From Tanticharoenia sakaeratensis NBRC 103193 (lineage in GTDB: Bacteria; Pseudomonadota; Alphaproteobacteria; Acetobacterales; Acetobacteraceae): a stretch of DNA of 64,000 nucleotides. The stretch is from contig NZ_BALE01000017.1 in assembly GCF_000963885.1 (NCBI RefSeq), forward strand, positions 142,517-206,516, written 5' to 3'. How positions within the stretch are numbered: the stretch's first letter is position 1; each line of letters begins with the position of its first letter. The notes under the pieces were generated by a model, which saw only the letters and a program-made list of their open reading frames with translations, was not told where the DNA came from and searched no databases. Position numbers and translations under genes: made by a program. Shown here piece by piece: positions 46,660 to 59,301 of this stretch.

Positions 46660-47432
46660 GTTCCCTTTCCGGCCGGCGTCTGCGCGGCCTGCGTATGATC
46701 CGCCGATCCGCCGGTCGCGGCGTCGTCATTACGGATCAGGCGGACAGGGCCCGTGAACTGGGAGATACCCGCCCGCTGGTCGAGAAAATAGCCCTGTGCG
46801 TCGAGCATGCCAAATGGTCCCTCGACATGGACCCAGTCATTGGAGGCGATGATCCCCCGGCGCAGGTCAAGATCGGCGGTTGGGCCGCTCATGATCGTCC
46901 CGTCATCACGATAGACCACGACGTGTCCGGACAGATCGAGTGCCTGTTCATGCTGCATGAAGACGCCGTGATCGGCCCTGACTTCGGCCCAGCCTCCGCC
47001 GGACAGGACCGTGTCTCCCACGGGCTTCACGAGATTGAACCGGTCGTCGCCGATCTGGTGCGTGGTCTGCGCCGTGATCATGTACGGCCGGCCGTGGGCA
47101 TCGAGGCCGCGATAGACCGCGCCTTCCATGTTGCCGCTTTCAACGCGCAGATGGGCGAGCTCGCGCACGGCGGCGCGGTTCATGCTGATGAGATGCGCAA
47201 TTTCGGGCCACGCCGCGATCGATCCGAGCAGAAGCGCCGCTGTCACGGGCAAGGCCCACTTCGCCAGCGCGACAAGGGAGCGGCGTCGCGCGAGATCGAC
47301 CGAAGTGGGCACATTGCGGTTTCGCGCATGGCGTTCCATCGCCTCGCGGAATTCGCGCGTGCGGTCCGCATCGCGGGCAAAATCATCGCGCTGGGGCGGA
47401 CCGTCGCCACGCGGTGCATTGGGGTCGCTCAC
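46656..47432 (-). CDS. lptC: LPS export protein LptC
   Basis: LptC is the bitopic inner-membrane protein that hands LPS to LptA. The 258-residue protein has a charged cytoplasmic N-terminus, one membrane helix (ALPVTAALLLGSIAAWPEI) and a jellyroll domain with MEGAVYRGLDAHGRPYMITA. The GTG start overlaps the kdsD stop; the gene order kdsD-lptC-lptA-lptB supports the call. Confidence 0.9.
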   Translation of the reverse strand: MSDPNAPRGDGPPQRDDFARDADRTREFREAMERHARNRNVPTSVDLARRRSLVALAKWALPVTAALLLGSIAAWPEIAHLISMNRAAVRELAHLRVESGNMEGAVYRGLDAHGRPYMITAQTTHQIGDDRFNLVKPVGDTVLSGGGWAEVRADHGVFMQHEQALDLSGHVVVYRDDGTIMSGPTADLDLRRGIIASNDWVHVEGPFGMLDAQGYFLDQRAGISQFTGPVRLIRNDDAATGGSADHTQAAQTPAGKGT

Positions 47433-48490
47433 GCTGCGACACCTGCGCGCAGAAGGTCATGCAGATGCAGGATGCCGACGGGCCGTCCGCTCGGCGCAAG
47501 CGCGAACAGGCTGGTGATCGGCTTGCTGCGCACGTTCATGGTCAGGAGCGCCTCGCGCGCGAGCGCGTCCGGCGTCGTCGTGACGGGACTGTGGTTCATG
47601 ACGTCTCGCGCGCGCGTGTGCCGCAGGTCGCGGTCCAGTGCGCGGCGCAGGTCGGCATCGGTGATCAGCCCGACGAGACGGCCCGTCTCGTCCACAATGC
47701 CGATGCAGCCGAACGCCTTGCGCGTCATCTCGAGAATGACGTCCGGCAGGAGATCGTCCGGCGTGCCGAGCGGCAATGCCGCGCCCGTATGCATCAGGCT
47801 TGCGACACTGCGCAGGCGTGCGCCCAGACGGCCGCCCGGGTGAAATGCGCCGAATGCGTCCACGGTGAACCCACGCTCATGTAGCAAGGCAATGGCGAGG
47901 GCATCGCCGATTGCAAGCTGCATCAGCGTGCTGGTGGTCGGTGCGAGGCCCATCGGGCACGCCTCGGCGGCAGCGGGCATGACGAGGGCGGCCGTGCTGG
48001 CCCGGGCCAGCGTCGAGTCCGCTGTCCCCGTGATGCTCAGGACGGGAATGCCATGATGATGGGCATGGGCCAGCACGTCGGCGAGTTCCGCGGTCTCTCC
48101 TGATTGCGAGAGCATGAGAAGGACGTCGCCGGTCGCGATCATGCCCAGATCGCCATGCGAGGCCTCGGCAGGATGCACGAAGAGGGACGGTGTGCCGGTC
48201 GAGGCAAGAGTGGCCTGGATCTTGCGGCCGATATGGCCCGATTTGCCGATACCGCTGACTACCACGCGGCCGCCGGCCGCCATGATAGTCGCGCACGCCC
48301 TGTCGAAGGCCCGGCCCAGCGCGCTGCCCGAATCGCCAAGTGCTGCGGCGAGCACGCGAAGGCCTTCGGATTCGGCGGCAATGGTCGCGCGAGCAGCCGC
48401 CAGACGACCGTCAGCCAGGGGCTGCGCATCCGCCATGGGCATGGCTTCAAGAGCGCGCCCGATATCGCGCGGCAGGGCGGTCCCGGTCAT
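47429..48490 (-). CDS. kdsD: arabinose-5-phosphate isomerase
   Basis: KdsD converts ribulose-5-phosphate to arabinose-5-phosphate for Kdo synthesis. The 353-residue protein has a SIS domain (VVVSGIGKSGHIGRKI, LSQSGETAELADVL, AIALLHERGF) and two C-terminal CBS domains (from about 230). ATG 48490 is preferred to TTG 48505, neither with a strong ribosome site. It is the first gene of the lpt run. Confidence 0.94.
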   Translation of the reverse strand: MTGTALPRDIGRALEAMPMADAQPLADGRLAAARATIAAESEGLRVLAAALGDSGSALGRAFDRACATIMAAGGRVVVSGIGKSGHIGRKIQATLASTGTPSLFVHPAEASHGDLGMIATGDVLLMLSQSGETAELADVLAHAHHHGIPVLSITGTADSTLARASTAALVMPAAAEACPMGLAPTTSTLMQLAIGDALAIALLHERGFTVDAFGAFHPGGRLGARLRSVASLMHTGAALPLGTPDDLLPDVILEMTRKAFGCIGIVDETGRLVGLITDADLRRALDRDLRHTRARDVMNHSPVTTTPDALAREALLTMNVRSKPITSLFALAPSGRPVGILHLHDLLRAGVAA

Positions 48491-48544
48491 GCGGGATGTA
48501 TCCAACGCGCGGTGGTCGCGGTCAACGGTGCGGTCTGGGCGGAA

Positions 48545-49189
48545 TCAGGCCCGATGCGAGAAGATGTCCGGATCTTCATAGCCAAGGATGTCCAGTCGCG
48601 CGCGCGCCGACAGGAAGTCGAAGCAGGCCTGCGCGATCTCGCGACGGTCCTCCCGGACCAGCAGGGCCTCGAGCTTGTCCCACAGCGCATGGAGGTGGAG
48701 CACGTCGGAGGCCGCATAGTTCAGTTGCTCGCGCGAAAGCGTCCGCGCGCCCCAGTCGGAGGTCTGCTGCTGTTTCGCAAGCTCCACGCCGAGCAGTTCG
48801 CGACAGAGATGGGCAAGCCCATGATAGCTCGTGAACGTCCGGACCAGCCGTGCCGCGATCTTCGTGCAGATGGTCGGCCCTACGGTGATTCCGAGGGCGT
48901 GCTGCAGCAATGCGACATCGAAGCGGGCAAAGTGCATCAGCTTCGTCACTGCCGGATCGGAGAGCAGGGCCTTCAGATTCGGAGAGTCAGCGCCCCGACC
49001 ACCCAGCCGCTCGGACCGGATCTGCACCAGATGCGCCTGACCGTCGCCCGCGCTGAGCTGGACAAGGCACAACCGGTCGCGATGCGGGTTAAGGCCCATT
49101 GCCTCGGTATCCACTGCTACGACAGACCCGAGATCGAGCCCGTCCGGCAGATCGCCGTCATGCAGATGGATGCGTGGAGACAGGCTCAT
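48545..49189 (-). CDS. nrnC: nano-RNase NrnC (RNase D-like 3'-5' exoribonuclease)
   Basis: NrnC degrades very short RNAs and dinucleotides such as pGpG. The 214-residue protein is a bare DEDDy exonuclease domain with no HRDC domain: Asp27 and Glu29 (VAVDTEAMGL), Asp91 (HFARFDVALL), and Tyr158 with Asp162 (NYAASDVLHLH). The short length and the TKIAARL, AKQQQTSDW and LDILG segments match the NrnC described from Bartonella better than RNase D. Confidence 0.9.
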   Translation of the reverse strand: MSLSPRIHLHDGDLPDGLDLGSVVAVDTEAMGLNPHRDRLCLVQLSAGDGQAHLVQIRSERLGGRGADSPNLKALLSDPAVTKLMHFARFDVALLQHALGITVGPTICTKIAARLVRTFTSYHGLAHLCRELLGVELAKQQQTSDWGARTLSREQLNYAASDVLHLHALWDKLEALLVREDRREIAQACFDFLSARARLDILGYEDPDIFSHRA

Positions 49190-49214
49190 GACGGATGCGG
49201 ACCTTCAGAAACGA

Positions 49215-49243
49215 CAAAGCCGGTGCACGAGGCACCGGCTTTG
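49215..49243 (-). terminator. terminator of the tRNA-Leu gene
   Basis: CAAAGCCGGTGC (49215-49226) pairs perfectly with GCACCGGCTTTG (49232-49243) around a five-base loop, ten bases beyond the tRNA 3' end on the minus strand. The T-run is short, but the 12-pair stem is strong. Confidence 0.7.
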
Positions 49244-49252
49244 TAGGATCGT

Positions 49253-49339
49253 TGGTGCCCAGAAGAAGACTCGAACTTCCACGTCCTTGCGGACACAGGT
49301 ACCTGAAACCTGCGCGTCTACCAATTCCGCCATCTGGGC
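49253..49339 (-). tRNA. tRNA-Leu(CAG)
   Basis: The 87-base gene folds as a class II tRNA. The acceptor arms are GCCCAGA and TCTGGGC with CCA encoded. The anticodon loop TTCAGGT closes a CAGGT/ACCTG stem, giving anticodon CAG. There is a D-loop with GGTAGA, a variable arm around TGTCCGCAAGGACG, and a T-loop TTCGAGT. It reads CUG leucine codons, a common codon in this GC-rich genome. It has its own promoter and terminator. Confidence 0.95.
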
Positions 49340-49381
49340 TCAGAGGCAACCGGGACTTGGCATCCCGGGAGGGTGTTGCGG

Positions 49382-49410
49382 CGTTTACCCGCCCATACCG
49401 GAGGCGTCAA
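49382..49410 (-). promoter_or_regulatory. promoter of the tRNA-Leu gene
   Basis: Reading on the minus strand, TTGACG (49410-49405) and TAAACG (49387-49382) are 17 bases apart and about 43 bases before the mature tRNA 5' end. It lies in the spacer facing the NDUFA9-like gene. Confidence 0.6.
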
Positions 49411-49458
49411 TGCGCCTTTTTCAAAAATTCATACGAAGCCGGAACTGGAACGCGGAAC

Positions 49459-50358
49459 ATGGCGCAGGACATCGCAACGGTCATTGGAGGGACGGGGTTC
49501 GTCGGTCGGGCTGTCGTCGCTCGACTGGTCAGGGAGGGCTATCACGTCCGTGTCGGAAGCCGCAGGCCGGACAGGGCAGGGCGGGTCAGGCGCCTCGGCG
49601 CGCCGGGACAGGTCGTTCCGGTCTATGCGGCGGTCGATGACGGTCCCACGCTGGATGCCGCGTTCGAAGGTGCGACCGTCGGCATCAATCTGGTCTCGAT
49701 TCTCGCGGAGCAGGGACAGGCCACGTTCAAGGCCATCAATACCGATGGCGCCGCCCGCTGCGCGCGTCACGCGGCGAAGGCCGGCATCTCCCGGTATGTG
49801 CAGGTCTCTGCAATCGGTGCATCGCCCGAGTCACCGTCGGCATATGGCCGGACCAAGGCGGACGGGGAGCGTCTGACGCGCCAATACATCCCCGAGGCCG
49901 CCATCATCCGTCCGTCCGTCATCTTCGGGCCGGGCGACAAGTTTCTGAACATGTTCGCACTGATGACGCGTTTCGCGCCCATCATCCCCGTGTTCTGCGG
50001 CAACACGCGATTCCAGCCTGTGTTTGTCGACGACGTGGCTGCCGCCATCGTGGCGCTTGCGGCAGCACCCGAGGGCCGGACCGTGGAAGCCGGCGGTCCA
50101 GACGTGATCTCGATGACCGGCCTGATCGAATTCATTCTCGCCGAGACCGGTCGTCATCGGCCGCTGTTTCAGGTGCCGATGGCGCTGGCCACGCTGCAGG
50201 CGGAAATCCTTCAGCGGCTTCCAGGCAAGCTGTTCACGCGTGACCAGCTTTCGATGCTGTCCCGCGACAACGTCGTCGAGCCGGGAGCCATGACGCTATC
50301 CGACCTGGGAATTACCCCGAAGGCCATGCGCGACATAGCGCCCGGCTATCTGAAATAA
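49459..50358 (+). CDS. complex I NDUFA9-like NAD(P)-binding protein
   Basis: The 299-residue protein is an atypical short-chain dehydrogenase of the NDUFA9/39-kDa type: VIGGTGFVGRAVVARL at the N-terminus, then the VQVSAIGASPESPSAYGRTK segment with a YxxxK motif, FGPGDKFLNMFA, and FQPVFVDDVAAAIVAL. In mitochondria this family is an accessory complex I subunit; bacterial versions are often tied to quinone or respiratory metabolism, but the function is not fixed. ATG 49459 has GGAA upstream; open frame further back runs through the tRNA region and is not coding. Confidence 0.88.
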   Translation: MAQDIATVIGGTGFVGRAVVARLVREGYHVRVGSRRPDRAGRVRRLGAPGQVVPVYAAVDDGPTLDAAFEGATVGINLVSILAEQGQATFKAINTDGAARCARHAAKAGISRYVQVSAIGASPESPSAYGRTKADGERLTRQYIPEAAIIRPSVIFGPGDKFLNMFALMTRFAPIIPVFCGNTRFQPVFVDDVAAAIVALAAAPEGRTVEAGGPDVISMTGLIEFILAETGRHRPLFQVPMALATLQAEILQRLPGKLFTRDQLSMLSRDNVVEPGAMTLSDLGITPKAMRDIAPGYLK

Positions 50359-50403
50359 TTTCACAGGACATTGAAAAACAATGTAAATATGGTGACATAG
50401 TCT

Positions 50404-50420
50404 CATATCGGACCGATATG
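50404..50420. promoter_or_regulatory. 17-base perfect palindrome upstream of gltD
   Basis: CATATCGG-A-CCGATATG lies 46 bases after the NDUFA9-like stop and about 165 bases before gltD. The sequence around it is AT-rich and could hold the gltD promoter, so this may be an operator. No T-run follows, so it is not a terminator. Confidence 0.4.
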
Positions 50421-50474
50421 CCATTTCTGGTCGCGAAGGATATGTCGTCCCTGCATGGCTTTCGCGCATCATAG

Positions 50475-50494
50475 GTCAGCATTGCTGACTTTTT
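50475..50494 (+). terminator. hairpin with T-run between the NDUFA9-like gene and gltD
   Basis: GTCAGC and GCTGAC pair around an ATT loop (50475-50489), followed directly by TTTTT. It could end the NDUFA9-like transcript or act as an attenuator in a gltD leader, depending on where the gltD promoter lies. Confidence 0.6.
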
Positions 50495-50585
50495 ATCGTC
50501 AGGCCCGGAGTTTAGCTCACCTCCGACACATTTCGCCCCCGGCAAATCCTGCCTGGCCGGGCGCGTGATCTCGGGGGAAGCCGTG

Positions 50586-52034
50586 ATGGCCGAAAAGATG
50601 CTGCAGTTCGTGACGCGCCCACAGGAGATGCCCGACAAGCGCCCTGCCGCCGAACGCGCGCAGGATTTCGGCGAGATTTACCGCGGCTTTGCGTTGCAGC
50701 GGGCAGAAGAACAGGCGTCGCGGTGCTCGCAGTGCGGTATTCCGTTCTGCTCGGTCCATTGTCCTTTGGGCAACAACATCCCGGACTGGTTGAAGCTGAC
50801 GGCGGAGAACCGCCTGCAGGACGCCTATCTGATGTCGTCCGCGACCAACACGTTTCCCGAGATCTGCGGGCGGATCTGCCCGCAGGACCGGCTATGCGAA
50901 GGCAACTGCGTCATCGAGCGCGGCTTCGAGAGCGTCACCATCGGCGCGGTCGAACGGTTCATTACCGAGAATGCGTTCGAGAACGGGTGGGTCACGCCCA
51001 ACCTGCCGCAGGCCGAGCGTGATCGCAGCGTCGGCATCGTCGGCGCCGGGCCGGCTGGCCTTGCCTGTGCCGAACGCCTGCGCGCACGTGGCTACCAGGT
51101 CGCCGTCTATGACCGTTATGACAGGATCGGCGGCCTTCTGAGCTACGGCATCCCAAGCTTCAAGCTCGAGAAGCACGTGGTGGAGCGCCGTGGTGCGCTC
51201 CTGCAGGAACAGGGCGTGGTGTTCCACCTGAACACCGAGATCGGCGATGCGGAGGGGCAGACCTCCCTGTCTGAACTGCGTGCGCGTCACGATGCGGTTT
51301 TCCTGGCGACAGGCGTCTACCGGGCGCGCACGGCGCCGATGCCGGGCGCCGGACTGCGCGGCATCGCACCCGCGCTGGACTATCTGACGGCCTCGAACCG
51401 TCGTTCGTACGGGGATGTCGTGCCGGCGTTCGAGGACGGGACGCTCGATGCGAAGGGCAAGGCAGTCGTCGTGATCGGTGGCGGCGATACGGCGATGGAC
51501 TGTGTGCGAACGGCTGTGCGCCAGGGCGCGAAATCCGTGACGTGCCTGTATCGCCGTGATCGCGCCAACATGCCCGGCTCGATGCAGGAAGTCTCGAATG
51601 CGGAGGACGAAGGCGTCGTGTTCCACTGGCTCGGCGTGCCGGAAGCATTCCTCGGGGACGACCGTGTTTCGGCCGTACGCGCGCGCCGGATGAAGCTCGG
51701 CATGCCCGATGCGACCGGCCGCCAGACGGTCGAGCCCGAGCCCGGCCCGGGTCTGGTGATCGAGGCCGACATGGTCATCGAGGCGCTCGGCTTCGAGCCG
51801 GAGCACCTGCCCGAGCTGTGGGCGCAGCCCGATCTCGTGACGACGCCCTGGGGCACGATCAAGATCGCGCGGGACAGCTTCATGACCAGCCTTCCGGGCG
51901 TGTTCGCCGGCGGCGATATCGTGCGTGGCGCGAGCCTCGTGGTCTGGGCGATCCGCGATGGACGGGATGCGGCGGATGCAATCGATGCGTGGGTCGGTGC
52001 ACCCGAATCCGAAATGACACTGGCGGCGGAGTGA
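50586..52034 (+). CDS. gltD: glutamate synthase [NADPH] small subunit
   Basis: GltD feeds electrons from NADPH to GltB. The 482-residue protein has Cys-rich N-terminal segments for iron-sulfur clusters (CSQCGIPFCSVHC, CGRICPQDRLCEGNC), a FAD-binding IVGAGPAGLACAERL and an NADPH-binding VVVIGGGDTAMDC. ATG 50586 has GGGGGAAG upstream; GTG 50565 is a weaker alternative. gltB follows five bases later, so the order is gltD-gltB. Confidence 0.95.
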   Translation: MAEKMLQFVTRPQEMPDKRPAAERAQDFGEIYRGFALQRAEEQASRCSQCGIPFCSVHCPLGNNIPDWLKLTAENRLQDAYLMSSATNTFPEICGRICPQDRLCEGNCVIERGFESVTIGAVERFITENAFENGWVTPNLPQAERDRSVGIVGAGPAGLACAERLRARGYQVAVYDRYDRIGGLLSYGIPSFKLEKHVVERRGALLQEQGVVFHLNTEIGDAEGQTSLSELRARHDAVFLATGVYRARTAPMPGAGLRGIAPALDYLTASNRRSYGDVVPAFEDGTLDAKGKAVVVIGGGDTAMDCVRTAVRQGAKSVTCLYRRDRANMPGSMQEVSNAEDEGVVFHWLGVPEAFLGDDRVSAVRARRMKLGMPDATGRQTVEPEPGPGLVIEADMVIEALGFEPEHLPELWAQPDLVTTPWGTIKIARDSFMTSLPGVFAGGDIVRGASLVVWAIRDGRDAADAIDAWVGAPESEMTLAAE

Positions 52035-52039
52035 AAGCC

Positions 52040-56575
<4,536 letters not shown>

Positions 56576-56590
56576 CAGGGCACGGCGCCG

Positions 56591-57139
56591 TCAGTCTTCG
56601 ACGCGCGGCGTGGACCAGCCGATCACGAGCAGGCGTGGCACACTGAAGGCGACGGGCAGCACGTAGACAAGTCCAAGGAGCAGGAAGACCGGACGTTCGT
56701 GAAAGGACGTCCGACCCGCCGATTCCTCAAGGACGATCGCCACAAGTGCTCCGAATGCCGCGCAGACGCACACGCCGAGCGCCGTCACGAGTCCCGCTTC
56801 CCGGGCACGGCGCCATACCGCGCGTTCGCGCTCATCGGGAACCGGGATGGCCCGGGCCAGTCGCGCCGCGCACCCGCTGGCCCACAGGTTCGGCACCATC
56901 AGGGCTGACACGGTGAACGCCAGATCACGGGTCGGCATTTCCACGGCGACGATGATCAGGCCGATTTCGACCAGCAGCATTAGAAGCGGCTGAAAACGGA
57001 GTTCGGGTATCCTGGGGGGCGCGAAACACGCGCCGAGAAACGACAGGAGGGGCGCGACCGGGCGCACGGCGCGGTCGAACCGCGCTCCGATCGAACGTTC
57101 CGGATGATCCCAAGCTCCAGGCGCCGGCTCCGGGGTCAC
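56591..57139 (-). CDS. unknown membrane protein paired with an HTH regulator
   Basis: I do not recognise this 182-residue protein. It has about four hydrophobic stretches (around 48-66, 74-90, 115-136 and 150-172). The GTG start overlaps the stop of the upstream HTH gene by four bases, so the two are co-translated. Small Cro-type HTH regulators paired with multi-pass membrane proteins occur widely, usually of unknown role. It converges with gltB, 15 bases away. Confidence 0.7.
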   Translation of the reverse strand: MTPEPAPGAWDHPERSIGARFDRAVRPVAPLLSFLGACFAPPRIPELRFQPLLMLLVEIGLIIVAVEMPTRDLAFTVSALMVPNLWASGCAARLARAIPVPDERERAVWRRAREAGLVTALGVCVCAAFGALVAIVLEESAGRTSFHERPVFLLLGLVYVLPVAFSVPRLLVIGWSTPRVED

Positions 57140-57390
57140 TGGTCGCCTCCTGCCTGTCGCTCCTTCATGCGGCGGACGTGAGCGGGTACCGGGTCGAATG
57201 GATCGAGTGAAAACACCGCTTCCACCTCCTGCTGCAGCACGCGGCAGATCTTCATCGCGAGCTCCAGGCTCGGCTTGTAATCGCCGCGTTCGAGATAGCC
57301 GATTGTCTGGCGGTTGACCGCAACCGCCTCGGCCAGTGTGTTGCGCGACAGGCCGCGTGCCGTCCTGAACTTTGCGATGCGGTTATACAG
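57136..57390 (-). CDS. Cro/CI-type HTH transcriptional regulator with CTG start
   Basis: The 84-residue protein is a compact HTH_3 regulator of the YozG-like type: residues 2-10 YNRIAKFRT, then RGLSRNTLAEAVAVNRQTI (helix-turn-helix) and GYLERGDYKPSLELAMKICRV. The conserved domain begins exactly at CTG 57390. No ATG, GTG or TTG exists in frame between there and the upstream stop, while a perfect GGGAGG lies five bases before the CTG. An 18-base inverted repeat upstream is a likely operator. It is coupled to the membrane-protein gene (GTGA). Confidence 0.85.
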   Translation of the reverse strand: MYNRIAKFRTARGLSRNTLAEAVAVNRQTIGYLERGDYKPSLELAMKICRVLQQEVEAVFSLDPFDPVPAHVRRMKERQAGGDQ

Positions 57391-57395
57391 CTCGG

Positions 57396-57401
57396 CCTCC
57401 C
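57396..57401 (-). promoter_or_regulatory. ribosome binding site supporting the CTG start
   Basis: GGGAGG on the minus strand, five bases before CTG 57390. Its strength and spacing make the CTG the most plausible start of the HTH gene. Confidence 0.7.
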
Positions 57402-57406
57402 GTAAT

Positions 57407-57424
57407 TGTTGTGTTTACACAACA
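57407..57424. promoter_or_regulatory. 18-base inverted repeat, likely operator of the HTH regulator
   Basis: TGTTGTGT-TT-ACACAACA is a perfect inverted repeat with a two-base spacer. It sits just upstream of the HTH ribosome site and about 60 bases before pepF, in the divergent spacer. The size fits a dimeric Cro-type repressor, so autoregulation is likely and pepF may be affected. Confidence 0.6.
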
Positions 57425-57480
57425 GGACGATGCAGCGGCAAGTGCTTTCGCATGACGCGCGTAAGGACTAGGTTCATCCC

Positions 57481-59301
57481 ATGAGCAGGATATTCGATAT
57501 CGCCGCCGAGCGCGGTGAGGCGGCCACCCCGGCGGATCTGCCGCGGTGGGACCTTTCGGACCTCTACGCGAGCCCGGATGACCCGCGCATCGAGGCCGAT
57601 CTGAAGGCCGGCGATGTGCGGGCGCGGGCCTTTTCCGATGCATGGAAGGGCCGTCTCGCAGGGGCCACGCCGGCACAACTGGCCGAGGCGATCGGCGAGT
57701 ATGAGCGGATCGACGAGGATCTGGGCCGGATCGCGTCCTATGCGCAGCTCCTGTTTGCAGCAAACACCGCCGATCCCGCCGTCGGGCGGTTCCAGCAGAC
57801 GATCAACGAGCGGATGACCGATATCTCGGCGCATCTGCTGTTCTTCACGCTGGAACTCAATCGCATCGACGATGCCGATCTGGATGGGAAGCTGGCCGAC
57901 CCCGCGCTGGCGCACTGGCGGCCGTTCCTGCGGGATTTGCGCGTCTTCCGCCCCTATCAGTTGTCCGACGAGGTCGAGCGCGTGCTGATGGAGAAATCCG
58001 TCACGGCCCGCTCGGCCTGGACGCGTCTGTTCGACGAGACGATGGCGCAGATGACGGTGACGCTCGATGGCGAAACGAAGCCGCTGGATGTCGCATTCAA
58101 TCGTCTGACGGACCGGGACCGGAGCGTGCGCGAGGCAGCGGCGCGCGAGATCAGCGCATGCCTTGGCGCCCAGTCGCGGCTGCTGACGCTGATCACCAAT
58201 ACGCTCGCCAAGGACAAGGCGATCGGCGACGGCCTGCGCGGCTACGAGCGGCCGGGCTCGAGCCGCAATCGCGGCAACATGGTGGAAGACAGCGTGGTGG
58301 ACGCGCTCGTGTCCGCCGTGCGCGACGCCTATCCGCGCCTGTCGCACCGCTATTACAGGATGAAGGCCCGCTGGCTCGGCCTCGAGCATATGGAGCACTG
58401 GGACCGCAACGCGCCGCTTCCGGGCTCGGACGACAGCGCGATTGCTTGGGACGAGGCCAAGCGCATCGTCCGCACGGCCTATACCGGGTTCGACCCTGCG
58501 CTTGGGACGATTGCCGGGACCTTCCTCGATCGTCCCTGGATCGATGCGGCCCCTGTTCCCGGCAAGTCGTCAGGTGCGTTCGCCCATCCGACCGTGCCAT
58601 CCGCGCATCCCTATATCCTGATGAATTATCGTGGTCGGGCACGCGATGTCATGACGCTCGCGCATGAACTCGGTCACGGCATCCATCAGGTTTTGGCAGC
58701 CAGGCAGGGCTACTTCAATTCGGGCACGCCGCTGACGCTCGCGGAGACGGCTTCCGTCTTTGGCGAGATGCTGACGTTCCAGTCGCTGCTCGATGCGCAG
58801 ACCGATCCCGCCAGACGACGCTTTCTCCTGGCGTCCAAGGTGGAGGACATGCTGAACACCGTCGTGCGTCAGATTGCCTTCTACTGCTTCGAGACAAGAC
58901 TGCACGATGAACGTGCAAAGGGCGAACTGTCGAGCGACCGGATCGGCGAGATCTGGCGCGAGGTTCAGACCGAGAGCCTCGGTCCGGCCTTCGAATTCAC
59001 GCCGGATTACGACCTCTACTGGTCCTACGTCCCGCATTTCGTTCATTCGCCGTTCTACGTCTATGCCTATGCGTTCGGTGACTGCCTCGTGAATGCGCTG
59101 TACGGTGTCTATCGCGAAGGCGCGCCGGGATTTGCGGAACGATACCGCGCGATGCTCGAGGCGGGCGGCACCCTGCGCCACAAGGAACTTCTGGCGCCGT
59201 TCGGGCTTGATGCGTCGGACCCTGGCTTCTGGGCACGCGGCCTCGACGTGATCTCGGGCTTCATCGACGAACTGGAGCAGGGCAGCGACGCTCATGAATG
59301 A
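57481..59301 (+). CDS. M3-family oligoendopeptidase (PepF)
   Basis: PepF-type enzymes degrade short cytoplasmic peptides. The 606-residue protein has the zinc motif HELGH (395-399) in MTLAHELGHGIHQ, with the third-ligand Glu in LAETASVFGEML, and the C-terminal YAYAFGDCLVNALYG segment typical of the clade. There is no signal peptide. Its last eight bases overlap the ABC1-kinase gene. Confidence 0.93.
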   Translation: MSRIFDIAAERGEAATPADLPRWDLSDLYASPDDPRIEADLKAGDVRARAFSDAWKGRLAGATPAQLAEAIGEYERIDEDLGRIASYAQLLFAANTADPAVGRFQQTINERMTDISAHLLFFTLELNRIDDADLDGKLADPALAHWRPFLRDLRVFRPYQLSDEVERVLMEKSVTARSAWTRLFDETMAQMTVTLDGETKPLDVAFNRLTDRDRSVREAAAREISACLGAQSRLLTLITNTLAKDKAIGDGLRGYERPGSSRNRGNMVEDSVVDALVSAVRDAYPRLSHRYYRMKARWLGLEHMEHWDRNAPLPGSDDSAIAWDEAKRIVRTAYTGFDPALGTIAGTFLDRPWIDAAPVPGKSSGAFAHPTVPSAHPYILMNYRGRARDVMTLAHELGHGIHQVLAARQGYFNSGTPLTLAETASVFGEMLTFQSLLDAQTDPARRRFLLASKVEDMLNTVVRQIAFYCFETRLHDERAKGELSSDRIGEIWREVQTESLGPAFEFTPDYDLYWSYVPHFVHSPFYVYAYAFGDCLVNALYGVYREGAPGFAERYRAMLEAGGTLRHKELLAPFGLDASDPGFWARGLDVISGFIDELEQGSDAHE

